Positions 36,660 to 47,563 of a stretch of 64,000 nucleotides of DNA are shown here, one piece after another. How positions within the stretch are numbered: the stretch's first letter is position 1; each line of letters opens with the position of its first letter. The stretch covers positions 1,615,460 to 1,679,459 of the forward strand of contig OX345641.1 in NCBI GenBank assembly GCA_947044365.1. The letters run 5' to 3'. The notes below the pieces were generated by a model. It was given only the letters and a program-made list of their open reading frames with translations, searched no databases and had not been told where the DNA came from. Origin of the DNA: Petrosia ficiformis. Taxonomy: Eukaryota > Porifera > Demospongiae > Haplosclerida > Petrosiidae. Position numbers and translations under genes: made by a program.

Positions 36660-38063
36660 ATGGCTATTCTGTTAATAGGCTCGACTGGTAGTGGAAAGAG
36701 CTGTTTGGGTAACGTTCTGATCGATCCAACTGGTCAAAAAAAAACTTTCGTAACAGCTAAAAGCCGTCTGCCTGAAACACAACGTCTCCAGATTGAACAA
36801 TCAAGTATCAATTTGCCAGGTAGTGGTGCAGGTGATTTTAAATTTACAGTCATTGATACTCCAGGTGTGGATGAGAAACATTCTGATCTTGGACACATGA
36901 TTGATACAATCGAAACTCTCAGAAAAATCAATATCATCCAAGCTTGTATTTTGGTTATAAAGTGTGACTCAAACAACACACAGTACATATCTACTCTTCA
37001 ATATTATAGCAAACTACTACCGTCCCTATTTGAGAAAAATGTCATAATTGTTATGACTGAATATAGAGAAGTGCAGCAGCAAACACATTCCGGGTTGAAA
37101 TTTTCCAGCATGGAATTGTATACCTGGGTGCCCAAGGTTAACGCTGCATATCTGATAAAAGATACTGTCCAAGCAATTGTCAGTAGTGGCTGCTTAAGCT
37201 TCAAACCTGTGGTGTTTACCATTGATTCTTTGCCGCCCACAGGGAATCGTTATTGCATGCAAGCATATAATCAAATCACTCCGGAGGAGCGTGCTTCAAT
37301 ATTGCATTATATTAGTTCATTATCACCAGTTATCAATTTTGAAACATCAAAGATACCCAAAACAGATTATATAAAACAGAAAGAGCAGGAGATTATTAGA
37401 CAATATGAAGGGGAAATTTCAGGGTACATTGCAGGGCTACAGCAGACCCAAGAGAAACGTTCGGTAAAACTTAAAAAAATTGAGGAAACAGAGAAAAAAA
37501 TCACCAATATTAGATCTCGTTTAAAAACGCTAAAAGAAGAAATGGATGACTAAAATTCCTCTGATCTCGTGGTGGTAGGCGCATGGTATTTCAGTAAGAC
37601 ATCATCATTAAAATGGGGAAGTGAAAAAAGATTCCGAATTCTTGTGCCCTTCCAAAATGTTACAGTGACTAAGTGGGATAATGGGAATTGTACATGGCAG
37701 GAATTTAGGGAAATAAAAACCAATGACGGTACCAGTACTGTTGTCACAGGAAATCTGGTTGAACAATTGAATGAATTCTATGCGATTGTTACAATTGAAG
37801 CCAAAAAAAGGGATAAATATTCTATTCAAATACGTGAGCTTCAAGTAAAAATTGAATCATTGGAAAAACAGGCAGAAAAGCTTAATAACCATCTTGATCG
37901 TATTGTTGCTAACACTAAAAAGTCTGAAAAAGAAGTTCAGCTTTTGCGTAGCTATATTGCTCAAAAGAGGAAGCTTATCGAAGACATCAACTCTAACTGG
38001 ATGACTCTGGAAGAAGCATATCAAAGACATCTCGAAATTTATAAACTAAATGCAACATTGTAA
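36660..38063 (+). pseudogene. AIG1/GIMAP-like GTPase A1, interrupted by one in-frame stop
   Basis: AIG1/GIMAP GTPases are membrane- or cytosol-associated G proteins linked to immune cell survival in vertebrates and pathogen response in plants. Start ATG at 36660 (MAILLIGS). P-loop GSTGSGKS at residues 7-14 followed by CLGN (AIG1 style), Switch II DTPG at 66-69, MTEY at the G4 position, FTIDSLP later, then a coiled coil. A TAA at 37551-37553 (codon 298) replaces the AAA found in A3. The frame stays open beyond it to 38063, covering the W-x-NG-x-C-x-W module (TKWDNGNCTW) and the second coiled coil. It may therefore be a pseudogene, a truncated 297-aa protein that keeps the G domain, or a readthrough or sequencing case. 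No introns. Confidence 0.8.
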
Positions 38064-38871
38064 TAATTACTAAGAAAAGACGATGCTGTTATATTTAGCT
38101 ATTGATGTATTATTAGAAACAATTTTTTGGTGTGCAGTATTTGTATTAGTATTGTTTTAGTATGACATGTACCAGTTCAATAATGGTTTTCTCAAAATTT
38201 TAGTTACAGTTGATTAACTACATGCCTACTAAAAGGGTTTTAGTTTTAGTTTTAGTTAACTATCTAAAAGTGCCCTTTATTGGTTATAGGTCAGTTGCAG
38301 TTATTGTAGTAGATTTGTAATCTAGCTATAGTTTAGTTAACTAAAACAACACTAACCTACTAATGTTGTTTTAAGTCTATAACTCTTACTTTTAGTTTGG
38401 TGATAGGTGAAGCAATTAGAATTGATACTAAAATATTTTCTTAAAGTACATGAACTAAAACTGAAATTACTGTTTTAGTTGCCCATAAATTTATATGAGA
38501 AAATGAAGATGATTCATTTAACTGACACCAATTTAGAAGTAGAAGTACTTACAAACAAAACAAAAATTTCTTGTAAATCAAATTAATATTATATACACGT
38601 TAAATTTTATCAAACGTGAGAACTTGAACTAGAATTAAAATAAATAGACGTGTGTGAGAGAGAACTACCCCAAACTAAAACTAGAATATTTAATAGACTG
38701 AACAAAAACTAAAAGTATTTTGGTTTACCAAAACTAAAAACCATTACCGAGTAAAAATGTTTTCTTCAAAGGCAACATCACTCAGAGAAAATGAGTTATA
38801 ATCACACAAATATTTTTTAGTAACCACCCACGCGCGATTATATCCGCTAATGTGGGTGGGACTGTCTTATA
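38064..38871. other. A1-B1 spacer with MITE and B promoter region
   Basis: Contains a TTAGTATTGTTTTAGT MITE (38146-38355) and, just before B1, CCACCCAC (38824-38831) and GTGGGTGG (38852-38859), an inverted repeat ending 12 bp before the ATG. The spacer is repeated before B2 and B3. Confidence 0.7.
38146..38355. mobile_element. TTAGTATTGTTTTAGT MITE copy
   Basis: Ends TTAGTATTGTTTTAGT and ACTAAAACAACACTAA. Carried along with the GTPase duplications (also 45184-45386, 58447-58649). Confidence 0.65.
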
Positions 38872-40221
38872 ATGGCGATCCTGTTGATAGGCTCCACTGG
38901 CAATGGAAAGAGTTGTTTGGGAAACTTCATCATTGACCCACAAGATTCTCATTTGTGGAAACACCCTACTTTCAAAGTAGCTCACAGTAATCTGCCCGAG
39001 ACACAACATGTTCAGGAAGGAACTGCAATTGTAAACTTTCCACAGACTGCCGAGCAACCTGGTGATTTTATGTTCAAAGTTATAGATACCCCAGGCTTGA
39101 ACGAAAATAGCGATGCTGATCTTCGTCATATGATCAGCTTGATCGAAAATTTGAATAAAGTAGATCCAGTCAGTGCATGCATTTTAGTTGTCAAATTTGA
39201 ATCTAAAATTGACGCACAGTACGTATCCACTGTTCGGTATTACAGCAAACTACTGCCATCCCTGTTTGAGAAGAATGTCATTGTTGTCATGACTGAATTT
39301 GCTACTGATGAACGATCAGTAATACTGAGGGAAAGGAGAGGTATTGATGTGGAGGTAGTGAAGAAAAATGCTCTCAAAGCAATTGTCGACAGTGGGTGCT
39401 TAACATACGAACCAATGTTGTTCACAATTGATAGCTTGCCTGTAACTGAAGATGAGTATCGGCTAAATCTTGAAGAGCGTAATTCAATATTGCAATATAT
39501 TCAGTCACTGACTCAAGTTAGTGCAAAAACGTTAAGGTTTGCAAAAACGGATGCAATAAAGAGGTTAGATCGTGAGGTTGTAGGGAAATTGGAGGGAGAA
39601 ATTTCAGGCTATAACGAGAGACTACAACAGACCCAAGAGAAACATTCTGATGTTCTTAAACGAATCCAGGAAAAGGAGAAGTTGGTTACCAATATCTCAT
39701 CTGAATTGAATGCTTGTAGTGAAGATCTTGCACTGAAGGAAATACCCGATCTTGTGGTGGGAAATACGTGGAGTCTTAGCAAACCATGGAAGATGTTAAG
39801 AACATTAGAAGAAAGATTTTCTATTAAGTCGGCTCATAAAATCGCCAATGTTTCCAAATGGACGAATGGGAAATGTGAATGGAATGAAGTTGAAGAGACT
39901 ATGGAAGTTGGTTACTATGTTGTAAAAGGTAAAGTGACTGGACAGTTTATGCGTGGATTGTATGCCAGTATCACACTTGAAATTAAAATGGAGGACAAAT
40001 ATGCAGACAGTATACGTGACCTTAAAAAGAGGATTGAAATACTTCAAGATCGCAAAACAGAAGTAGAGAATGATATTGATCATATTAGTGCTGATAATAA
40101 AGAATGCAAGAAAGAGATTAAACTTCTACGTCACTACATTAGTGAAAAGAGGAGACATATTGAACAGAACAGCTCTGATTGGATGACTCTTGAAGAAGCA
40201 CAGAAAAGGCTTATAATATAA
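38872..40221 (+). CDS. AIG1/GIMAP-like GTPase B1
   Basis: Intronless, 449 aa. P-loop GSTGNGKS at residues 7-14, then CLGN; DTPGLNE at 72-78; conserved central segment KIDAQYVSTVRYYSKLLPSL; FEKNVIVVMTEF at the G4 position, lacking a standard NKxD or TRKD; FTIDSLP; first coiled coil from about residue 235 (GEISGYNERLQQTQEKHS); the family-specific module with SKWTNGKCEW; second coiled coil rich in K/E; C-terminal DWMTLEEAQKRL. The G domain is AIG1-like. The C-terminal module I do not recognise. The start is the only Met preceding the P-loop. B2 and B3 are near-identical copies. The nucleotide used and the cellular role are not shown by the sequence; innate immunity is inferred from the family only. 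Confidence 0.85.
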   Translation: MAILLIGSTGNGKSCLGNFIIDPQDSHLWKHPTFKVAHSNLPETQHVQEGTAIVNFPQTAEQPGDFMFKVIDTPGLNENSDADLRHMISLIENLNKVDPVSACILVVKFESKIDAQYVSTVRYYSKLLPSLFEKNVIVVMTEFATDERSVILRERRGIDVEVVKKNALKAIVDSGCLTYEPMLFTIDSLPVTEDEYRLNLEERNSILQYIQSLTQVSAKTLRFAKTDAIKRLDREVVGKLEGEISGYNERLQQTQEKHSDVLKRIQEKEKLVTNISSELNACSEDLALKEIPDLVVGNTWSLSKPWKMLRTLEERFSIKSAHKIANVSKWTNGKCEWNEVEETMEVGYYVVKGKVTGQFMRGLYASITLEIKMEDKYADSIRDLKKRIEILQDRKTEVENDIDHISADNKECKKEIKLLRHYISEKRRHIEQNSSDWMTLEEAQKRLII

Positions 40222-40523
40222 ACTTTGTCTGATACAGTATAATAATATTATAATGCACGAATTATTTTGAACTGATTATTATTCATGTATTGAGAATATT
40301 TAGAATAGATCACTGAGATCACATATCCTATAGATATTCATGATAATATTTTAGAGGAGCACCACATCTTTCTATATTATATTCATTATTATAAAATTAA
40401 ATACACTTACTGCACATATCCCAGAATTTCTATAGATATATATTCATGAAATAAACACAGAGGATCACCAGAGCTTTCTATATTATATATTATACTGACC
40501 CAGACTGTCTAGTGACACTTGAC

Positions 40524-41885
40524 ATGGCTATTCTGTTAATAGGGTCTACTGGTAATGGAAAGAGCTGCTTCGGTAATTTTTTGATCAATCCAGCTGACGA
40601 TCACATATGGCAACAGCCAACTTTCGCAACAGCTACAACTAATATGCCTGAAACAGATGATGTCCAAGAAGCATTATCAAGTATAAAATTACCAGATTGT
40701 GATGCAGGTGATTTTTCATTTAGAGTCATTGATACTCCAGGTTTGAACGACAAAGATGTCAAAATTGACCTTCGCCACATGATCGGTTTAATCGAAGCCC
40801 TCCAAAAAGTAGAGCTCATCCATGCATGTATTATGGTTGTAAAATTCGAGGCCAAAATCGATGCGCAATACGTATCTACAGTTCAGTATTACAGAAACCT
40901 ACTGCCATCCTTGTTCGAGAGGAATGTCATTGTTGTCATGACTGATTATTCTACTGATGATCGATCAGTAAAAATAAGGGAAAGGAAATGTATTAACACG
41001 GATGAAGTGAAAAAGAACACTCTCAAGGTGATTGTTGAAAATGGGTGCTTGACTTACGAACCTATGCTATTCTTGGTTGATTCTTTGCCTTACGATGATG
41101 AAGAACGCAAGCTCAATCTCAAAGAGCGAGTTACGATACTGCAGTATATTAATTCGTTGATGCCAGTGGAGTTGGATTCGTCAAAGGTAGCCAAAACGCA
41201 ATATATACAACAGAGTGATCAAAAGACTATTAAAAAATACGAGGGAGAAATTACAGGCTATAACGAGAGGTTGCAACAGACTCAAGAGCAATATGCAACG
41301 AAACTTCAAGCCATTGAGGAAGCAGAAAAAGAGATCACAGAATTAGGATCTAAATTAAAAAATCTGAAAGAAGAGAAGGATGAGTTAAATTCCAATGATC
41401 CTGCTGTGGTAAAGACATGGAGTTTTAGTAACCAATGGAAATTCTTTAGAAGAAGCGAACAGGAATTTGATTTGTTTGTGCCATATAGAGATGTCAGTTT
41501 TTCATGTTGGGATAATGGGAAGTGTACATGGGAACGATTTGAGAAAACACAAGATGCAGATGGTACTGTGGTGTCAGGTAAAGTGGTCGGATATTTCATG
41601 CGTGGAGTGTATGCGAGTGTTGCAATTAGGACAGCAAAGAAATACAAATATGCTGATAGGATAGTTGATCTTATAAACAGGATTGACTTACATAAAAAAG
41701 AAGAACAAGATGTCAAAAAAAAATTACAGGATATCGTTTCTGGTGCCCAAGAATGTGATGAAGAAGTTAAACTTCTACGTACCTACATTGAAGAAAAGAG
41801 ACAACTTATTGAGAAGTTAAACTGTGAATGGATGACTCTGGAAGAAGCTCGTAGAAAACTTGGCGAGTATGAACAACAGGCATAG
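40524..41885 (+). CDS. AIG1/GIMAP-like GTPase C1
   Basis: Intronless, 453 aa. The start is ATG 40524 (context TTGACATGG). P-loop GSTGNGKS 7-14 then CFGN, DTPGLND 70-76, G4-position MTDYSTDD, SLPYDDEERKLNLKERV, coiled coil EITGYNERLQQTQEQ, module CWDNGKCTWERF, MRGVYASVAI, second coiled coil and EWMTLEEARRKL tail. Compared with its duplicate C2 it lacks a tandem repeat at the C-terminus. It lies 300 bp after B1 on the same strand. An AATAAA follows at 42001-42006. Confidence 0.85.
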   Translation: MAILLIGSTGNGKSCFGNFLINPADDHIWQQPTFATATTNMPETDDVQEALSSIKLPDCDAGDFSFRVIDTPGLNDKDVKIDLRHMIGLIEALQKVELIHACIMVVKFEAKIDAQYVSTVQYYRNLLPSLFERNVIVVMTDYSTDDRSVKIRERKCINTDEVKKNTLKVIVENGCLTYEPMLFLVDSLPYDDEERKLNLKERVTILQYINSLMPVELDSSKVAKTQYIQQSDQKTIKKYEGEITGYNERLQQTQEQYATKLQAIEEAEKEITELGSKLKNLKEEKDELNSNDPAVVKTWSFSNQWKFFRRSEQEFDLFVPYRDVSFSCWDNGKCTWERFEKTQDADGTVVSGKVVGYFMRGVYASVAIRTAKKYKYADRIVDLINRIDLHKKEEQDVKKKLQDIVSGAQECDEEVKLLRTYIEEKRQLIEKLNCEWMTLEEARRKLGEYEQQA

Positions 41886-42229
41886 ATATACGACTTTCTG
41901 CATTATACCATGCATTGCTGATTAAAATATAATATAGAATATTGTACAAATTGTTGTTGTTTATTAGTACTTTTGTCTGCTGTAACTAATTATAAAGAAT
42001 AATAAAAACATTTTAAAAAATGGACTAGTATGTAGGGATATCAAAACCGAGAAAGCACAGGAACAAGATTGGGATGGTACCTTAGCAACAAAATTAAACT
42101 AACCACTTACACATAACAACCCTACATTGTACATGCAGCCATGTTTGCAGAGACATGTGTCCACTGATGGCTCATGAGTGACGTTCGTACATGAAAATAT
42201 AAACATTTGACAAGATAAAAAATGTTGAA

Positions 42230-42325
42230 TCAAAAATTGATGAACAAAAGATGCATAATATTGTGAAAGGAAAAGTGATTGGATGGTTTTTGTCATGACA
42301 ACACCACACTTGCAATTATAGAGGA
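42230..42325 (+). pseudogene. Relic of the GTPase C-terminal module
   Basis: The frame at 42254 reads HNIVKGKVIGWFLS, matching YYVVKGKVTGQFMRG of the B genes. After an indel, nucleotides ACACCACACTTGCAATTATAGAGG align with B1 CAGTATCACACTTGAAATTAAAATGGAGG. Too short and broken to be functional. Also present in the duplicate at about 62512-62607. Confidence 0.5.
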
Positions 42326-43539
42326 CAGTTAGATTCATTCATCCAGTAAGTGATAACACTTGATTTCTCAGAACCTCCACAGATGATTATATTCATGATA
42401 GTGAACTTTGTAAATACACAGATTAATTTCTCAGTAATGCTATATATATAATATTATGTAACTATTCAGTAGAGGGCTTGTATATAATTACTATCATCTT
42501 CATGATTCTGAGCCTCTGTGCAGACTATTCAGTTTCTTAGAAGATGACTTAGGTGGACCATGAAAGCATGGTACAAAAGAAGAGCTTCAAAGGTACACAT
42601 GGACGACTAGAACTTTCTAAAAAAATGAAAATTCTCTGACTTTAATGCCTTAAAGTACCCCATTTTGGCTCAAGTGGCCAGAAAGGTTTTAGGAGTTCTA
42701 GCAGCAGTCTGCTCCAATAGAGCACATTTTCAGTCACAGAGGAAATATTTTGCACCCAGATTGATCACGTTTCATTCCAAAGAATTTTTAACAACTCATT
42801 TCCTTAAAACTAAATACTCTCTACAATTATGTATAGACTTAAAGATAACTTTAAAGTAGTGTATACTGTATAGTGGGATATTTAACTCACGAAACTTTAA
42901 TGTTATGGGTGGAGTTTGAGCAATATCGATCAAAAAACAATATTTTGACACACAAAAATCAACAATGAAAATTAGACACCACGAAAATATCTCGCTATAC
43001 GATATACAAATTGAAATTGGTAATTTAACTAAATTATGGGATATGTAATTCCAATCGTAATGATTAATGGCCTCAATATTTCTAATATAATTATAATTCA
43101 AATAACTTTAAATACTTTAGTAGGTAATGATTGGATTTGAAAGTCATAACAAGCTTGATTTGCAGCACTGTAAAGACACTTTTAAGACAAATACACAATT
43201 TTTTAAATGGTCCACTGGCAACGAATGTACATGTACGTAGATGTCTCACTACAAATTTTAATATACATGTAGTAATATATAAAAAAAACACAAAGGGGTA
43301 TATAAATTTTCATTGGTCCATGCAGTGTTATATCATGGCCATCTAATGCCATACTGTAGAGTATTGTCTACCCTCGGTTTGAAGAGAATCCAGTTCACTG
43401 AAAAGAAAATAAAATATAATATATAAGCGATGCTTCTTTTAACTAGCGATGCACCATTACAAGATTAAGTTGATTAAACAATAATTTCAACAATGACTTC
43501 GTATTTAACATCAATAACTTATACTGATCTGATATGTTG

Positions 43540-43805
43540 TGCCTATACTGGTATATGTACACAGGTAATAGATATAGGTACCTACTGTATCTACACATAT
43601 ACTGGTATATGTACACAGATATAAATATAGGTACCTACTGTATCTAGTGTTGTGTCTATACAGGTATATGTACACAGGTAATAGATATAGGTACCTACTG
43701 TATCTACGCATATACTGGTATATGTACACAGATATAAATATAGGTACCTACTGTATCTAGTGTTGTGTCTATACTGGTATATGTAGTTATGTACACAGGT
43801 AATAG
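43540..43805. repeat. Minisatellite of about 55-65 bp, GGTATATGTACACAGGTAAT type
   Basis: About five units with TATAGGTACCTACTGTATCTA separating CTGGTATATGTACACAG. The same array lies at the window's right edge (63828-64000), marking the end of both duplication blocks. Confidence 0.8.
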
Positions 43806-43980
43806 ACTGTATGTAATATATAGAACATATTCCTGAGGGCGTAGCCAAGGGATTATGAATATGATTTGAGTGTTTATCTGATATACCACAAGGTCAGGGT
43901 TATGTTCTATATGGCTTGTATCTATGGAAGCCAGAAGATAAAATGCTTGTAACCTAGTAACAGTTATTGCGTCATCTTGT

Positions 43981-45102
43981 ATGGTTATAAAGTGTGACTC
44001 AAACAACACACAGTACATATCTACTCTTCAATATTATAGCAAACTACTACCGTCCCTATTTGAGAAAAATGTCATAATTGTTATGACTGAATATAGAAAA
44101 GTGCAGCAGCAAACATATTCCGGGTTGAAATATTCCAGCATGGGATCGTATACCTGGGTGCCCAAGGTTAACGCTGCATATCTGATAAAAGATACTGTCC
44201 AAGCAATTGTCAGTAGTGGCTGCTTAAGCTTCAAACCTGTGGTGTTTACCATTGATTCTTTGCCGCCCACAGGGAATCCTTATGACATGCAAGCATATGC
44301 ATTGTATAATCAAATCACTCAGGAGGAGCGTGCTTCAATATTGCATTATATTAGTTCATTATCACCAGTTATCAATTTTGAAACATCAAAGATACCCAAA
44401 ACAGATTATATAAAACAGAAAGAGCAGGAGATTATTAGACAATATGAAGGGGAAATTTCAGGGTACATTGCAGGGCTACAGCAGACCCAAGAGAAACGTT
44501 CGGTAAAACTTTAAAAAATTGAGGAAACAGAGAAAGAAATCACCAATATTAGATCTCGTTTAAAAATGCTAAAAGAAGAAATGGATAACAAAAATTCCTC
44601 TGATCTCGTGGTGGTAGGTGCATGGTATTTCAGTAAGACATCATCATTAAAATGGGGAAGTGAAAAAAGATTCCGAATTCTTGTGCCCTTCCAAAATGTT
44701 ACAGTGACTAAGTGGGATAATGGGAATTGTACATGGCAGGAATTTAGGGAAATAAAAACCAATGACGGTACCAGTACTGTTGTCACAGGAAATCTGGTTG
44801 AACAATTGAATGAATTCTATGCGATTGTTACAATTGAAGCCAAAAAAAGGGATAAATATTCTATTCAAATACGTGAGCTTCAAGTAAAAATTGAATCATT
44901 GGAAAAACAGGCAGAAAAGCTTAATAACCATCTTGATCGTATTGTTGCTAACACTGAAAAGTCTGAAAAAGAAGTTCAGCTTTTACGTAGCTATATTGCT
45001 CAAAAGAGAAAGCTTATCGAAGACATCAACTCTAACTGGATGACTCTGGAAGAAGCATATCAAAGACATCTCGAAATTTATAAACTAAATGCAACATTGT
45101 AA
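43981..45102 (+). pseudogene. AIG1/GIMAP-like GTPase A2, 5'-truncated and with an in-frame stop
   Basis: Homology to A1 begins abruptly at VIKCDSNNTQYISTLQYYS (A1 residue about 100). The P-loop and DTPG parts are absent and unrelated DNA precedes them. A TAA at 44512-44514 replaces the Lys codon AAA present in A1 and A3. The remaining frame is open to 45102 with the TKWDNGNCTW module and second coiled coil. Between the breakpoint and the stop the sequence is near-identical to A1, with changes concentrated after MTEY. Confidence 0.85.
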
Positions 45103-45887
45103 TAATTACTAAGAAAAGACGATGCTGTATATTTAGCTATTGATGTATTATTAGAAACAATTTTTTGGTGTGCAGTATTTGTATTAGTGTTTTTTTAGTA
45201 TGACATGTACCAGTTCAATAATGGTTTTCTCAAAATTTTAGTTACAGTTGATTAACTACATGCCTACTAAAAGGGTTTTAGTTTTAGTTAACTATCTAAA
45301 AGTGCCCTTTATTGGATAAGGTCAGTTGCAGTTATTGTAGTAGTTTTGTAATCTAGCTATAGTTTAGTTAACTAAAACAACACTAACCTATATGTTTACT
45401 AATGTTGTTTTAAGTCTAAAACTCTTACTTTTAGTTGGTGATAGGTGAAGCAATTAGAATTAAAGTACATGAACTAAAACTGATATTACTGTTTTAGTTG
45501 CCCATAAATCTATACGAGAAAATGAAGATGATTCATTTAACTGACACCAATTTAGAAGTAGAAATACTTACAAACAAAACAAAAATTTCTTGTAAATCAA
45601 ATTAATATTATATACACGTTAAATTTTATCAAACGTGAGAACTTGAACTAGAATTAAAATAAACAGACGTGTGTGAGAGAGAACTACCCCAAACTAAAAC
45701 TAGAATATTTAATAGACTGAACAAAAACTAAAAGTATTTTGCTTTACCAAAACTACAAACCATTACAGAGTAAAAATGTTTTCTTCAAAGGCAACATCAC
45801 TCAGAGAAAATGAGCCATTACACGAATATTTTTTAGTAACCACCCACGCGCGATTATATCCGCTAATGTGGGTGGGACTGTCTTATA
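45103..45887. other. A2-B2 spacer, duplicate of the A1-B1 spacer
   Basis: Contains the MITE copy 45184-45386 and the CCACCCAC..GTGGGTGG inverted repeat before B2. Small deletions distinguish it from 38064-38871. Confidence 0.65.
45184..45386. mobile_element. TTAGTGTTTTTTTAGT MITE copy
   Basis: Duplicate of the 38146-38355 copy, carried by the segmental duplication; right end ACTAAAACAACACTAA. Confidence 0.6.
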
Positions 45888-47261
45888 ATGGCGATCCTGT
45901 TGATAGGCTCCACTGGCAATGGAAAGAGTTGTTTGGGAAACTTCATCATTGACCCACAAGATTCTCATTTGTGGAAACACCCTACTTTCAAAGTAGCTCA
46001 CAGTAATCTGCCCGAGACACAACATGTTCAGGAAGGAACTGCAATTGTAAACTTTCCACAGACTGCCGAGCAACCTGGTGATTTTATGTTCAAAGTTATA
46101 GATACCCCAGGCTTGAACGAAAATAGCGATGCTGATCTTCGTCATATGATCAGCTTGATCGAAAATTTGAATAAAGTAGATCCAGTCAGTGCATGCATTT
46201 TAGTTGTCAAATTTGAATCTAAAATTGACGCACAGTACGTATCCACTGTTCGGTATTACAGCAAACTACTGCCATCCCTGTTTGAGAAGAATGTCATTGT
46301 TGTCATGACTGAATTTGCTACTGATGAACGATCAGTAATACTGAGGGAAAGGAGAGGTATTGATGTGGAGGTAGTGAAGAAAAATGCTCTCAAAGCAATT
46401 GTCGACAGTGGGTGCTTAACATACGAACCAATGTTGTTCACAATTGATAGCTTGCCTGTAACTGAAGATGAGTATCGGCTAAATCTTGAAGAGCGTAATT
46501 CAATATTGCAATATATTCAGTCACTGACTCAAGTTAGTGCCAAAACGTTAAGGTTTGCAAAAACGGATGCAATAAAGAGGTTAGATCGTGAGGTTGTAGG
46601 GAAATTAGAGGGAGAGATTTCAGGCTATAACGAGAGACTACAACAGACCCAAGAGAAACATTCTGATGTTCTAAAACGAATCCAGGAAAAGGAGAAGTTG
46701 GTTACCAATATCTCATCTGAATTGAATGCTTGTAGTGAAGATCTTGCATTGAAGGAAATACCCGATCTTGTGGTGGGAAATACGTGGAGTCTTAGCAAAC
46801 CATGGAAGATGTTAAGAACATTAGAAGAAAGATTTTTTATTAAGTCGGCTCATAAAATCGCCAACGTTTCCAAATGGACGAATGGGAAATGTGAATGGAA
46901 TGAAGTTGAAGAGACTATGGAAGTTGGTTACTATGTTGTAAAAGGTAAAGTGACTGGACAGTTTATGCGTGGATTGTATGCCAGTATCACACTTGAAATT
47001 AAAATGGAGGACAAATATGCAGACAGTATACGTGACCTTAAAAAGAGGATTGAAATACTTCAAGATCGCAAAACAGAAGTAGAGAATGATATTGATCATA
47101 TTAGTGCTGATAATAAAGAGTGTGAGAAGGAGATTAAGCTTCTACGTCACTACATTAGTGAAAAGAGGAGACATATTGAAGAGAACAGCTCTGATTGGAT
47201 GACTCTTGAAGAAGCACAGAAAAGGCTATATAATAATAATGCTGGTTTTAAAAATAAATAA
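45888..47261 (+). CDS. AIG1/GIMAP-like GTPase B2
   Basis: Intronless, 457 aa, near-identical to B1 through the last coiled coil. P-loop GSTGNGKS 7-14, DTPGLNE 72-78, MTEF at the G4 position, SKWTNGKCEW module. The C-terminus differs: B1 ends AQKRLII, B2 ends AQKRLYNNNAGFKNK, because homology to the B1 downstream region breaks at about 47229. That places a duplication breakpoint inside the last codons of the gene. The next gene (D) is a distinct paralogue rather than a C copy. Confidence 0.85.
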   Translation: MAILLIGSTGNGKSCLGNFIIDPQDSHLWKHPTFKVAHSNLPETQHVQEGTAIVNFPQTAEQPGDFMFKVIDTPGLNENSDADLRHMISLIENLNKVDPVSACILVVKFESKIDAQYVSTVRYYSKLLPSLFEKNVIVVMTEFATDERSVILRERRGIDVEVVKKNALKAIVDSGCLTYEPMLFTIDSLPVTEDEYRLNLEERNSILQYIQSLTQVSAKTLRFAKTDAIKRLDREVVGKLEGEISGYNERLQQTQEKHSDVLKRIQEKEKLVTNISSELNACSEDLALKEIPDLVVGNTWSLSKPWKMLRTLEERFFIKSAHKIANVSKWTNGKCEWNEVEETMEVGYYVVKGKVTGQFMRGLYASITLEIKMEDKYADSIRDLKKRIEILQDRKTEVENDIDHISADNKECEKEIKLLRHYISEKRRHIEENSSDWMTLEEAQKRLYNNNAGFKNK

Positions 47262-47563
47262 TAATACTGTATATTGATTAATCATGTAGTGTGCAATAAT
47301 GATTACATATATTGTGTATTCCAGATCTTTTGTAGATATTCATCATTAGAAATATTTTTATAGCCATTTTATGTAAATTCATTACATATTTTGTAGAGGA
47401 CCACCATGCAGAGTTTACTATATTCATTGGGTGATGTAACCAGATTATTTTACATGTACATAATTATATATATATTGTATAATTGAAATCATATTAGATT
47501 CAGATTGAAAAGCTACCAGCTCAGGGTTATATACTTATCTATATAGTCACTGTGATATTTGAC

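Larger units (their letters stand above)
41886..43980. other. C1 downstream spacer (duplicated at 62168-64000), with a GTPase relic and minisatellite
   Basis: No intact gene. Holds a TGTAGGGATATC-type repeat (about 42030-42127), a degraded GTPase fragment (42230-42325), and a minisatellite (43540-43805). The whole segment recurs near-identically from 62168 to the window end. Confidence 0.6.

Noticed and set aside
38782..39129. Antisense 115-codon frame over B1, repeated at B2 and B3
   Set aside because: Shadow of the GTPase coding strand; no domain, and it is conserved only because the sense strand is.
41306..41716. Antisense 136-codon frame over C1
   Set aside because: Shadow frame of the GTPase gene.
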